Below, in pieces: positions 26,140 through 39,549 of a stretch of 64,000 bases of DNA (within the stretch, counting starts at the first letter, position 1; every line of letters begins with the position of its first letter). The notes below the pieces were generated by a model. The model did no database searches. It had not been told where the DNA came from and was given only the letters and a program-made list of their open reading frames with translations. The stretch is from NCBI GenBank assembly GCA_023653785.1, contig JAMKCH010012395.1, positions 1-64,000 of the forward strand. The letters run 5' to 3'. The DNA is from Ophioderma brevispina. Its lineage: Eukaryota > Echinodermata > Ophiuroidea > Amphilepidida > Ophiodermatidae. Made by a program: the position numbers and the translations under genes.

Positions 26140-27290
26140 TGTATTTACCTAAATATCAGTGACCAGTAGATGTATATCATGTGGCATTGACGACTCGAGC
26201 AAATAATAGCACGTTGATATCCAGTAATGTCGGTATGCAGAGGATAAAGCACTTCCAATTACTTTTTATCTGATGGATAAGTACAGAGCCATTGTTATTA
26301 CCATGCAGTGAAAAGATTCCAAGTGCTATCACCACCCATTAAGATTGACGCAAAAAAACTAAGAGATTGTCCCTTCACGAATGAATAAACCTTTAAGGCT
26401 TCTACTGTGCGTTCATTAACCTTGACAGTTCGGGCATCATTTTTCCGAAAAGGAAAAAGAGGACCACAAATCTGAAGAAAGTTGTTAAAGCTACATCTAT
26501 TCTAATAATTGAAATAATTCAAACAAAAACTTAACTTACAGTAACTTGACGCGTAACCCCATTTCTATTCAATTACCGCGTTGTTGTTAGCATACGTTAG
26601 AGCCAGACCCTCTTCTTTTGTATTCTTCTTAAACTTGGTGGTAAATCGAAGAGAAATGCGGGCTAGCACGCAAGTTTTATGGCTCTTGATTCTGCAAAAA
26701 TGAGTTAGGTCAGACTTACCAAGCAAATATCTCATTTCGTTTCTTTTTCAATAAATGATGATATATGAAGTAAAAATATTGAAATCAAGTAGGAATCTCA
26801 AAGTTTCTTTAATCGCTAACGAGGACAGATCAATTAAAACTGAGCGGTGATAACGCTTGAAATCTTTTCATCTGCGTAGGACAGTAACAATGGCTCGGCA
26901 GTTCCAAATAAAAAAAATGCCCCTGAAGGTTTGTCCGCTACATACCGAGTTCATTGACTATCAATAACGCCATTACACTATGGTACATAATGGCGTTATT
27001 GAATATCAATTAACGCCATAGGTACCCAAGGTAGTACTTAGTTGCTGATATTCAGAAAAGAAATTGAGATGGCATCTTATTCATTTTCATAAAAATGTAC
27101 AACTTTTACGATTGACATACCCAATAAATGGTAATTATAATTATTGGTAGTGGAAAAATGGTTTACTTCGGCGAAGAATCAAAATGAACAATATTTCCTT
27201 TGACCCATAGCCAATATCATAGGATACTCTTAATTACGAAAAAAGAATCAAGATCCGGAATTTTATTTTATAAAGTTTTATTATATAGGT
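26140..27290. mobile_element. Decayed long-inverted-repeat element at the edge of the tandem duplication
   Basis: The left arm (about 26140-26345) resembles 40650-40790 and 41521-41545. The interior shares CATTTCTATTCAATTACCGCG (written here in part: CATTTCTATTCAATTACC, 26556-26580) with 41770-41795. The right arm (about 26845-27290) repeats the inverse of the left, including TTCATTTTCATAAAAATGTA. The right arm is broken by a short hairpin sequence at 26961-27002. Its outer part, from 27042, is also the start of the large duplicated unit. Confidence 0.55.
26961..27002. repeat. Hairpin, 15-bp perfect arms
   Basis: TCAATAACGCCATTA and its exact inverse flank a 12-nt loop. A third partial arm, CAATTAACGCCAT, follows at 27007. 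It interrupts the right arm of the decayed inverted-repeat element. Confidence 0.9.
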
Positions 27291-30200
27291 TTTACTGTCA
27301 CAAAACAACCATTCCATGTGGCATCAGTGATAACTCCTTACACTAGTACAATTTATGCTTTATCCCAGGTATTCACTCGTCACCTCTTGTTGTTTCTATT
27401 TCCCCACGTATTTAATTGACCTATTTTTCTTTGCTTTCATGTATTTCTTTTCTTATGCAATAAATACATGAAAAGCTGTTAATGGTTCAAGTGAATTACA
27501 AGGTAGAGACATTTGATCTGGATTACGAATAATAATGAATAACGCATGGCACTGATACCCATATAAACAGAAGTTATCCTTTGTGAGTTATTGCAAGGTT
27601 GGTTAGCTTCAAAAGCAAACCTCTTGTCTGTTGATGATTACCATAAGTAAATCCACACTTTCTTTGTGTGATGATGATATTGCTTGGGACTTGGTTCTAT
27701 TGAAAGAGCGCAGGGGTTGAAGCTACATGTGACCTACTTATACCTAACCTGTTTGTCTACAACATTTGGCCAGAATATCCATTGTTCTGTTAACGGAAAA
27801 TATGGCATATGTGGCTTAAGGTGAAACCGATAAAGTATTACATAGAAAACCATTATGCAATTTTGTAATTATGTAATTTACATGATTTAGGCATAAGCAA
27901 ACAACGACAATAGCGCAAAGTTTTATCTTCTCGATAGTGAAAAGAGTGGGTTGTGGACAAATAAAAAGATGTAGAAGAACTCACCACCTCCACTCCTCTA
28001 CTGTATTTGTGATTAAGAAATAGCGCAAAAGTAAAACACAGATTCAAGCTTTGAATCCCTCAGAGACAAGAAGGTTGGATTAACATACAGACAAAACACA
28101 TGCATTCCATGTCAATTGTTCTTATTACAACACCCGTAGGTCACGATGTCGTAATTGATATGGATGGCAAATAGCGCGATGTCCGCCAGATCTTTTTATA
28201 CTAGCGATATAAGAGATCTCCATTGAGCAATCAGTGTACATAACGTCTACATATGTAAATACCTAATGCTCGGAGCCTGGAAAATATATCGAAACTTAAA
28301 GTTCACATCCTTTTACTTTGTTGACTTACACTGCCGAGGGTCAAACAGATACTGTAAATCAATCGGATTGCTGCGAGCTGAACAAGGCTCCCGAATAATG
28401 ATTTGAAGGCAGTGGATCTTTTTGGGCAAATGCTTTCCAAAACAAAAAAATAGGAAGATGAAGAAGACAAAGGTCTTGATAATAGGCGTCAGAGTCAAAT
28501 GTCTCAACATTCATGTAAATTCTCTTCACGTATGCAAAATATTCAAGCTGAAAAGAATAACTGGAACACGGGGAAGTGACCAAGCTACCCTGCAGGTCTT
28601 GTACAAGATCTTGAAATATGAGCACTGAATAAAATATTTTTACCTAAAAAATGCCGCAGCAAGACAACCGACAGTCCCGTATATAGAGTGTCCTAAAATC
28701 TTGTTCATAACTGTTGGAACACTCTGTATATATGTAGATTTTGTTCCCGCCCCCTCAATTTATTGCTGTGTGAACACGGTACACTTCGTCAATCTCGCTG
28801 CATATTAACTTCAACACTGACTTAGGAGGAGACGGAAAGGGGTAAGGAGAGTTATCATGACAATGCGCTTCAAGCTTAGTTTCCGCGCAATAGCTGCCCA
28901 TATTAACAACTGTTCCAAGGACTTATGAACGATAACCGTGACTTTTAGACGAGGCTAATGGATGTAATGCTACCACATGACGCGTTCAGTACCAAAGGAG
29001 AATATAATTGAATAGTGGGAACTCATGTTTTTAATTGGGCTATTGTTAGTAGCTTACCATACTCTCCACTTTCAATCATTTGGAACCCATGACTTATTTG
29101 TTATATTTCTGTTAAATCAGCCCTTTTAATTTTTTAAATGTATAATTAACATGTTTTATTCTGTAGTATTTTAAGGCCAACGGACACACTTATGGAAGAT
29201 CAGTATTGTATATGGAGCTTTGGTAAACTGTGAAAAGCCTCTTATTAATTATTATTATTAGCATAGAACTCCAATGAGCACTGTTTTATGTACAAAAGAA
29301 AAGCGCGTTCCCAATATTTAGAATAAAAAATGCACAATGTGTCTACTAAACATTTAAAATGTATGCGTCCCTTCGCATTATTCCGAGGGTCACATGTTAA
29401 ATGTATCAACCCTTGGGCAGTCTTCCGCATTCCAATAGGTTATAGTTTGATATTCTTCTACAGCATTTGGTGCTATTTTCAACCATTTTAATTTTATAGT
29501 CTTGAGAACAAAAGCCATACAAGTGCTAATTTAGGCCCTTGGTTTGTAGTAGTTCAAATTGAAATATCTCTGTTTAAAAATGGTGAAAATTTGATGATTG
29601 TTTTTTTTCGCCTTTTGCTGCATCATTAACCCTGATCTAAACTAGATTTAGGTAAGACTCCATACGCGAATACTTGCAGCCTAAGTAGTGGTTATAAAAG
29701 GCCTTACTTTTAGAAATGCCTATTTCAAATCACCTTGAATTAGGGTTTGTAGAATGGGTTGGCTGACATGGGTTGTGACATGTTTTACTTGTATTAATAT
29801 TTCTACCGTATAATCATTTTTTTTTGTGCATTCCTCATGCACATACGTGCACCTTTTTCTCAATTCACTGGGAACAAGCCAATACAATGCTTATTTAGGC
29901 CTGTTTTAGTAGTTCAAATTGAATATCGCTGTTCAAAAGTGAAAAAATTGATGATTGTTTTTTTGGGGTTCCGCTTTTTGGCATAACCTACATGATTTAA
30001 ACTTAGATTTAGAGTAAGACTCCAGACGCGAATACCTGCAGCCTTAGTGTTATCAAAAAGGGCCTTACTTTAGAAATGCATTATTCACAAATCACCTTGA
30101 ATTCAGGTTTTGTATAATGAATTGCTGGCAGTGGGGTTGTGATATTTTTATTGTTAGTAAATTTCTCCTGCCAACGTGCACTTTTTCTCAAATTCACTGA

Positions 30201-31716
30201 GGAATTCAAGTGAAAAAAGGAAAAATACTACAAACGATCAATAATGAATTACGAATATGACGGATTATTGATATCTCAATGTTCTTATCCAGATGAGATT
30301 TTGGATGTTTGTATAATCTTTGCACTGTTTATTGAATGATCTTTGAACAGGTGACACAACCAAAAAAATGCAGCTACTCTCCCGTTTCGATCCCGCGGGC
30401 ATCATTGTGATATCAGTCGAATATCATAGAAATGGGAGCGATCGAAAAGCTATCTATATTGAGAAGTCCCCTTATAGCCTCCAGGCCTGAATTACCATAC
30501 GTCCTAGGAGAAAAAACCTAATTTGCTACTTTTCTTGCACTAACTATATAAAATATAAGTTCATACTCGTAGTGGGTTTAGGAAAATGAAACGTACGCGT
30601 TACGAACACTCAAACATAAAAACCTAGATATTTGATAATGTACACACACCACGTCTTCATCAAGATAAGAGTAATGTCCTAAAAATTCCTTTAAAAAGAG
30701 AAAAAGGGCTAGTCAAGGTGAAATCTCCATGTAACGGCATTGGAAGGGAACAAATAAGATGACATTTTTGTTGGAGTTTTTTGCAAGTTGACTTATGTGA
30801 CGTTTTGCATACTTAGCCGAGGCATAAATATTTAACACAGAGTGACTATCGGCTTCATTCCCTCTTACCTTTGCGATTTTTTAAAGGGAAATAAGTTTAC
30901 CATCAACATAGAACATACTACTACTACACCTTCTTCTGGCAAACATAACCTGCTATACTTACCACCACAAGATTGACCACTGCAGACTCACCGGCAAACT
31001 GGAAGAACAATTCCGGATATTTTTGCATGCCGACGGACGTAAAGTATTTTACAGGCTTCGGCAACACGTACCCCAACGTGATCAATACATTTGTTTTTTA
31101 AATATTATATTATAAAGCCCTTCCCCAAATGTAAAGCTCCCACGGTTCCCAACATTGTCACCCATGACTTTCATTTTATTTTCTGAGTTTACTTCTGATC
31201 ACCACCAAAACTTAAATTTTTCAAAATGTTTTAAAAATGTTCAATCCACGCCACTTGCACTATTTTCAAATTCATAATGCAAACTTAGCACCTCGTACTT
31301 TCATGACATCTTACCTGCTCCCACGTATTGAATCGATAATTCCATTTTATGCAGAAATGGTGATTTTGTTTTAATTCGCGGCCAGAAAATCGTTAACATG
31401 AGAATCGATGATAATTTAGACCTGAACTAAATGGAAAAATTTGCAACAGTAATCCCCATGGGTATTAAATATCGACATAAACGTGAAGGGTTCAATTGTG
31501 GTCTTTGGATAGACCGCCCTTATTTGGCCGGTACTTAAACAATCAAACTGTCAGTTTTTATAACTATGATCTCACACCAATATTTTTGATTTACTTTACT
31601 CAAATTTTGTATACTGTTGGGATGGGTCTTTTTATATTGCTTTTTCAAAGTAACGTGGGTATAGTCAATCTTAACTATGAGTCAAATAACCTATTAAAAA
31701 AGTGTATGTCCCTTGG
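27042..31716. repeat. Large tandem duplication, copy A (about 4.7 kb)
   Basis: Starts GCTGATATTCAGAAAAG and matches copy B in the same order throughout: GATGGCATCTTATTCATTTT, GGTTCAAGTGAATTACAAGG, GCGCGATGTCCGCCAGATC, AATACCTAATGCTCGGAGCC, TGTAGATTTTGTTCCCGCCC, GACGGAAAGGGGTAAGGAGA, TTTTGGATGTTTGTATAAT, and the end block TCAAACTGTCAGTTTTTATA. About 0.8 kb (30560-31380) could not be aligned by eye with its counterpart. No coding sequence is recognised. Copy A has two units of an internal repeat of about 350 bp where B has one, and lacks the mariner insertion. Confidence 0.85.
29503..30205. repeat. Two-unit internal tandem repeat in copy A
   Basis: Units at about 29503-29871 and 29872-30205 both run from GAACAA..GCC.ATACAA through AGTAGTTCAAATTGAA, ACGCGAATAC.TGCAGCC and GGCCTTACTTT to TTTTTCTCAAATTCACTG. 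Copy B has only one unit, at about 35365-35765. Confidence 0.7.
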
Positions 31717-34700
31717 TCGCTGATATTCAGAAAAAAATTTGAGATGGCATCTTATTCATTTTCATAAAAATGTACAACTTTTACGATTGACATAACCCAA
31801 TAAATGGTAATTATATTATTGGTAGTAGAAAAATAGTTTACTTCGGCGAAATCAAAATTAACAATATTTCCTTTGGACCCCCATAGCCAATTAGTCATAA
31901 GGATCACTCTTTACTCCAACAGATCAAGATCCCATTTACTTTTATAAAGTTTTATTTTATAGGTTTCTACACAAAACAACCATTGATGTGGCATCATGCT
32001 ACCCCCTCACACTAGTTACCAATTAATGCTTTAAATCCCCAGATATTCACTCATCAGGCTCTTGTTATTTCTTTTTTGTCACGCTATTTAACTTGACCTA
32101 GTTTTCTTTGCTTTCATGTATTTCGTTTCCTTATGTCAATAAATACAATGAAAATCTGTTACTGGTTCAAGTGAATACAAGGTGGAGACATTTGATCTGG
32201 ATTAACGACGAATAATAATGAATACGCGTGACCATGATACCCATAGAACATAAGTTAATTTGTGAGTTATTGCAAGGTTGGTTAGCTTCAAAAGCAAACC
32301 TCTTGTCTGTTGATGATTACCATAAGTAATCCACACTTTTTTGTTGTGATGACAACTAGCATGAATTGCTTTTGGTACTTGATTGGAAAGAAAACTACTC
32401 TGTCTTGATTCTTATTAATAGGCAGGGGTTGAAGCTAACCATTTGACCTACTATCCTACCTGTTTGTCTACACATTGGCCCGAATATTCCTTTTAACCGG
32501 AACTAGTATATGTGGCTAAGGTGAAACGATAAAGTCATTGCATGAAAACATTATGTAATTCTTATAATTTATGTAGTTAACTATGTATGCATACCAGATT
32601 GAGACTCATCAGAGCAACATTTTAGCGCATAAGCAAACAACGACATAGCGCCAAGTTTATCTTCTCGATAGTGAAAAGAGTGGGTTGTAGACAAATAAAA
32701 CGATTGTAGAACTCACCACCTCTACTCCTCTACTGTATTTGTGACTAAGAAATGGCGCAAAAGTCAAAACCACAGAAATCAAAGTTTTGAATCCCTCAGA
32801 GACCAAAGGAAGGTTGGATTAACATACAGACAAAACAAGCATCCATGCAATTGTTCTTATTACAAACACCCGCGGGTCAGCGATGTCGGAATTGATATGG
32901 ATAGCAAATAGCGCGATGTCCGCCAGATCTTTTTATACTAGCCGATATAAGAGATCTGCCATTGAGCAATCAGTGTACATAACGTCTACATATGTAAATA
33001 CCTAATGCTCGGAGCCTGGAAAATATGATCGCAACTTAAAGTTCACATCCTTTTACTTTGTTCGACTTACACTGCCGCGGGTCAAACAGATATTGTAAAT
33101 CAATCAGATTGCTGCGAGCTGAACAAGGCTCCCGAATAATGATCTGAAAGCAGTGGATCTTTTTGGGCAAATGTTCCAAAAACAAAATAGGAAGGAGAAG
33201 AAGCAAAGGTCTTGTAATAGCGCACGTCAGAGGCAAATGTTCAACATTCATGTAAAATTCTTAAGTATGCACAATATTCAAGCTGAAAAGAATAACGGAA
33301 CACGGGGGAGGGGAACAGTGACCAGCTACCTGCAGGTCTTGTAAAGATCTTGAATATGAGCACTGAATAAAAGATTTGTACCGAAAAAAATGACCCCGCA
33401 GGAAAGACACCGACAGCCCGTATATGAGTGTCTAAAAATCGTTCATAAACTGTTGGAACAATCTGTACAGGCATGTCCCAAAAAATGTGAACACTCGGAA
33501 CACAGGGGACATTTTGGAAATAACTTGGTTACGCATTGGGTTGTGTTGGGTAGCTCTTAAGATAACTAAATAAGCTTTTTATTTTGCCGTTTATTTCATT
33601 TCAATGCGATATGTAAAAGCACAAAAAGATTATGCTTCGTCAAAAAGGAGAGTAAAATTCGGATTGGTCGATTTGCAGTGGTTACCTTTAGATTGTGTGA
33701 AAACAGATTTTGTAACATTACTCAAAGATGGGTTATGATTGTGTTTTGATTGGTAACTGACTATGAAAGATATTGGTAATCATTTTGAACTTCAGTAGTG
33801 TCATAAAGTGTGATTATTGTCTTTATGATCAGCCAATAACTCATTCGTTTATTTTCAAATATTAATCAGTCAGTTCACTTATTAGCAGGTGGGCCCTATC
33901 ACATCGCTCAAATTACCCAGAATGTAAACAAAACCAAATTAAACCAAACAAACCAGGACACTTTCGTTATTGGATTCCCAAGAACATCTATGATTCTATA
34001 GGCAGAATTAACAACAAAAACACGAAAGTAAACAAAAAAGACATGAACAACTTTTGAATACTAAGCCTACATTGACTAATAAAGCATACAGAAATTGGAA
34101 AATAAAGACCCAGTGGCGGCCATACAGATCCAAGAACCAGAAAAGCAAGAACTCAAGGCCAACATTTCTCTTGTTAGGGGAACAGTTGTGGTAGATCCAA
34201 CGATGAACGTTTGGTACAACACGGTGGCAGGAATCTCGATGCCTTTCTTAAATAGAAAAACACTGCAAAATCTATTTGTTTTCTTTTTAAGATGAAATAA
34301 GAATGCGCTATAAGCCAAGTGTATTCAGTTGCATCATGCTTTCAGTGTCTAAGGCCGAAATCGGACCAAGGTTTGATTTTCGCCCTCTCATAATTGATGA
34401 AGCATATTCTTTTGTTTTACGTATCGGATTTTGAATGAAATTAATGGCATATTAAAGCCTATTTTATTGGCTTTAAAGACGTACCAAACAAAGACCCGTG
34501 CTACTTTTTCTTTTATCCAAAATGTCGTCGTTTCGATTGTTTTTTTTTTTTTTTTTTTTTTTGTTTTTAAAATTTTTTTTTGGACAGCCTGTATATATGT
34601 AGATTTTGTTCCCGCCCCCTCAATTTATTCGTGTGAACATGGTACACTTATTCAATCTCGCTGCATATTAACTTCACACTGACTTCGGAATAGACGGAAA

Positions 34701-37440
34701 GGGGTAAGGAGAGTGTATCATGACAATGCGCTTCAAGCATAGTTCACGCGCAATATCTGCCCATATTAACACTGTGCCAGGACTTATGAACAAGATAAAC
34801 CGTGACTTTTAGACGAGGCTAATGGATGCAATGCTCAACCAAATTAACGGTTTCAGTAACACCAAGGAAGACTATAAATGAATAGTGGGACTCATGTTTT
34901 AATTGGCTATTGTTAGTGTGTTACCATACGCTCCACTTTCAAATCATTTTGGAACCCCTAGACTTATTTGTATATTTCTGTTAAATTGTATAATCATTTA
35001 AAATATAAAATAACATGTTTTATTCTGTAGTATTTTAAGGCCACGGGACGCAATTATTGAAGCACAGTATTGTATTGGAACGTTTTGTACACGTGTGAAA
35101 AGCTCTTATTATTATTATGATCATAGAACTCTCTGTGGCACTGTTATTTACAAAGCGCGTTCCCAATATTTAGATAAAATGCGCAACTATGCTTACTAAA
35201 CATGTTAAATGTATGCGTCCTTCTACATGTATTCCCAAGGGTGCATGTTAAACATGTTATATGTATGCACCCTTCTGCATTTATTCCGCATTAATAGGTT
35301 ATATTTGATATTCATTTCTACGGGATTTTTGTCTATTTTCAAACTTTAAGAGGTGGTCATTTGAGAACAAGCCGATACAATGCTGGTTTAGACCTTCGTT
35401 TGTAGTAGTTTAAATTGAAATGTCTCTTTTTAAGGGTGAGATAATTGTTTACAGACGGGTCTGAACGGGTTCCATCTATGAAGTATTTTTTTCAAACCTA
35501 TTGCCCGGACCTATGGCTCCCCTAACCCGGATTTAAACTTAGATTTAGGTTAAGGCTCCATACGCGAATACCTGCAGCCTTAGTGTCATAAAAAGGCCTT
35601 TCCTTTATAGAAATGCCTTATTCAAAATCACCTTGAATTAGGGTTTGTAGAATGATTGCTGACAGTTGGGTTGTGACATGTTTTACTCTTATTAAGATTT
35701 CTACCTATATTTTTGACATTCGTTATGGAAGCGCACTTTTTTTCTGCAAAAGTCACCGAGGAATTCAGTGGGAAATAACTACCACGATCAATAATGAATT
35801 ACGAAATATAGCGGTTATTTGATATCTCATGTTCTTAATCATGAGATTTTGGATGTTTGTATAATGCTCTTGCACTGTTTATTGAATGATTATTTGAACA
35901 AGTGTAAAACCAAAAAATGAAGCTACCCCCCAGTTTTGATCCCGCGGGCATCATTGTGATATCAGTCGATATCAGACAAATGGGAGCGAGTTCTCAAAGC
36001 TATGCTATAGTGACAAGTCCCTATAATAGCCTCCATGCTTAATTACCATACAGTCCCTAGGAGAAAAAACCTAATTTGCTCTTTTTTCTTGCTTTCACTA
36101 CTTATATAAAAAATAAAAGTTCTATTAATTTCAGAACAAACATAAAATAACCCTGTGCTGAAAATTCAAAATGCTATGTTATTTTAGTTTTTTTAAATAA
36201 TATTAAATGTTTAAAAAAGGTCCTTGCACTGTTAAGTGGTATCGATACGCATTGGAGACCGTAAGGTGAAGAGAACTACACGAATACCGAAGCATAAGAA
36301 AAGCTAAGCTACTCTGAGATTAAAATCTTAGGGGACTTTATCAAATTTCGATACAATAAGGGAATCCAAACGCCCATTACGTACATTCAAAATATCGGTC
36401 TTCAAAAGCACCCCATAAATTCCACCTTCCAGGTTTTTTTCTGTGGCTATACTCAAAGGCTGTGGCGACTCAATGCTGACCTCAGAGATTTTAACATTAT
36501 TTTTTGTGTGTAATTAATGAAAAATGTTCAACGGAAACAAGACATAGTCATGGCATCAAAATCCTCAATTACAAAGTTTTGAGATGAATTGGAATTTTCA
36601 TATTGATGCAGTAATATTGTGGTAATAGTATAAAAGTGCCACAGTATATAAGAAAAATTTCGGATCCGGTATTTTACTAAACAAAGTTTGTTTGTTTGTT
36701 TTTAATAGAGGGCTTCCATTTTGTTTACCTATTTCACATTTCTCACAGTGATTATTATGTGGACAAGAATTATATATATGTAAAAAAAACGAGTCAGCCC
36801 TTAATTATATTTACTAAACAAGGATGAGGTTTATACAAAGAGAACATTGAGCGCAGCTCGAATTCTTCGTGGGATGAAAGCTAATCCAGACCGACAACTT
36901 TGGTGTCCTCTGTAGATTGTTATCGACTCGAGCGAGCCAAATCGTTTTCTAGTTAACCAACTTTAATACTTGGCTCGTGCAGATTACTGCAGTGTTTCTG
37001 TAAGCCACGCTATCTCTTTTCTAGTGATATACAAAAGTACCAACATCTCCCATTTGATATCGCATGAACTTTTCGGTTCCGACCACCTTCAAAGTTTACA
37101 ATATTCGCTGAATTGTGGCCGAACGTGATTTTGTTTTAAAGCCCGAGGGCCAAGAAATCGCTTAAACATGAGATCGATGATATTTAGACCTGACAATAAA
37201 TGAAAATTTGCCACAGAATCCCTGTTTATTATCTCGACAGAAAACGAAGGTTCAATTTTATCTTTGATAGACAGCCCGTATTTGGCACGGTACTTAACAT
37301 CAAACTGTCAGTTTTTTTATCACTCTTGATTCTCACACGAATATTCTTGATTTTAACTTTAATCACATTTTGGTATCTGTAGGGATAGGTCTTTTTATAT
37401 CACTTCAAGGTAACTTGAAGATGTCAATCTTAATCTGCCA
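31717..37440. repeat. Large tandem duplication, copy B (about 5.7 kb)
   Basis: Direct repeat of copy A starting immediately after it. It is longer mainly because of the 1124-bp mariner-type insertion at 33468-34591. The region 36120-37120 is not obviously alignable to A; the end block 37125-37430 again matches A (31375-31700). The copies differ by scattered substitutions and by an unusually large number of one-base insertions and deletions. Lies entirely inside the first large intron of the LRR gene. Confidence 0.85.
33468..34591. mobile_element. Non-autonomous mariner-type element, 1124 bp, TA target duplication
   Basis: The ends are CAGGCATGTCCCAAAAAA and the inverse of CAGGCTGTCCAAAAAAAA, flanked by TA (33466-33467 and 34592-34593). 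The form TA-CAGG.TGTCC-A-rich is typical of mariner-family termini. Copy A of the tandem duplication has the uninterrupted site at 28727-28740 (CTCTGTATATATG), which confirms the insertion and its TA duplication. The interior has no recognisable transposase. It includes a run of 23 T close to the right end. Confidence 0.85.
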
Positions 37441-37529
37441 TATAGTTTTTGTAACAAAATATACTCCTCCTCGGCTTAAAAATCGTAATGGGCGTGTGAT
37501 ATACTTAACTCTGTTCACAAGCTTATAAT

Positions 37530-37860
37530 GAGTGTTCCGGTGTAGAATACCCAGGGTCCCGGCTACTCAATCCGGGAACAATGGTGAACAATAGGGCAAT
37601 CGATTCATTGACTCTTTACGCAACATTAGTTTCACCTTTATTTTCCGTATAAGTCTATTGAACCCCACTATTCTCCCACCGACTTATATCTTGCTTTCAC
37701 ACCGGTTGAAGCCACTTAGTCCGCTGGGAGCCACAGTTCGGGTTCCATAGACGATTAACGGGATAAGCGTGAAACTAATGTTGCGTGAAGAGTCAAATTA
37801 GTCGAGTGTCCTGTTCTTTACCGTTGTAGACGGACAATGATTACGGCGGCCTATACTTGG
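37530..37860. repeat. CCGGACTATG family copy 4, complete inverted pair
   Basis: The left half (37540-37705) is in the plus orientation with GAACAATGGTGAACAATAGG and CACACCGG. The right half (37710-37860) is its inverse, with GCGTGAAACTAATGTTGCGT and GGACAATGATTACGG. This suggests that the full unit is a palindromic MITE and the other copies are half units. Confidence 0.7.
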
Positions 37861-39549
37861 ACGCCAATATTTTATTTTTTTCTTTTTAATGAACAATGCA
37901 ATTAGCCAGTATTGTGCATCAATTGATTGGCACTTTGTTGCAAACCGCAGAATCATCAACACTCTGTCAAATTTATGAGTATCAGGATCGATATCCACTG
38001 GTAAAATATGTCCAAAATAGAATTTAAAACCCACGACCATGTGTCCCTCCGACGCAGAATAAGTTGCAAGGCTGGTATTTACGTTGTTATTGTCCAGTTG
38101 TCTGATTTTAATGGCGTAAAGTATATGTCACTTTTCGGTATCACACATGTACCTCGAACCACACTAGTAGAAAATTACTATATCTTTCATTTGAGCAACA
38201 GGTTGACCGTAAATCGAACTGGAGGCTGATCCTTTTGGAGGAACCTGAACAAACTAAATAAAGATGTTGCAATTAATAATCTGCTTGGTTAGTACAAAAA
38301 CAAACCACCATCGTGTTAGACAGAGGCTGCCCAGCATTCGCTGTATTATACAAACAGTGCTAGCGTACATTGACATCTGAGGCTACAGTGCTTGTAACTC
38401 ATTGTCAGTCGAGAGAATTTCCAAATTTGGAGCCAGTGCCTGAGTATGACCACCATCTATGCACTGAAAATAATCAACTGAAAGAATTCTTTAAATTATA
38501 ACATTATAACAAATAGAGTTGCTGTTTTGTCATTTTAACATTTAACGTATTTGCGCAAACGTTTTCATATAACGACATATTTGCGTGATGCCTTTGTTTA
38601 GTTACACGTTGGAATTGTCTATTTTTGTTGTGTTCACATAGTGACATAGTTTCAGGTAAAGGCAAAATTCAAAGATAAAAAAACAATAGCTTCCCTAAAG
38701 GTCGCAAGTGAGAGCTCTCCTAAGCATGATTGTTGGTCAAAAACTCCAGGGTGCTTTCGGGACACCGCAGTATGAAAGGATACACGTAATGGAATGCTGT
38801 TGGCAGTGATTGGTCTACGTAATCCTTCCACTGCAAAACTTTCACGTAACTGACAGTTGGCACAGTCTTGCAAGAAGCAATATCACTAGCAAATGCTGAT
38901 AAAAGGACACTTGACACTTCACTTTGACCTTGCTGAAGCGGTTGGTACCGCTAGCCTTACTCTGTTTTCGACCCATAAGCTCATCCCCTTGCTACCCTGA
39001 AATGTCCTGCCATATCTTTGGGTGGGTCTCGCAGATCTTAATGGAATGTTCAACCTAAAAGACCAGAGCTTTTAAATATTTGATTTTCAAACCTAGAGCC
39101 TTGGGGGAGGGCAACGGTTTCCGAGAATCTTTCTTATTTGTTCCAATCCTTTTAGATTAGCTAAAAGGATTTGCCATTCCGTATTTTACGACTTCAACGT
39201 GCTAATACCAACATGACTCAGTATGTTGGCACACAAACAATATGTGCTGACAAGCCTTCAAACTCTACAAAGTGAACTTCGTTATCAATAGGAAGCATTT
39301 TTGCAAGTCACAGCATTAATTACAACACAATCATTTTTTTTTTTTAAAGAGGTCCAGTAATCGATGATTTAAGCTGCATTCATCTACAAAAAGCTATTGC
39401 ATCCTTTTACATTTTGCCCTATCATGACCTTTGTAAACGGCTCATTTAACGGCTCGTACTCCTCGTCGCGGGGCTAACATCCCCAATAGTTCATATAGCA
39501 TCTAGCCTCAACGTACTTCGTAATGCCAATATTTACTTTCTAGTACATG
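37861..39549 (+). other. Intron stretch with nothing recognised
   Basis: AT-rich and non-repetitive by eye, with no splice-bounded LRR-like exon found. Confidence 0.5.
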
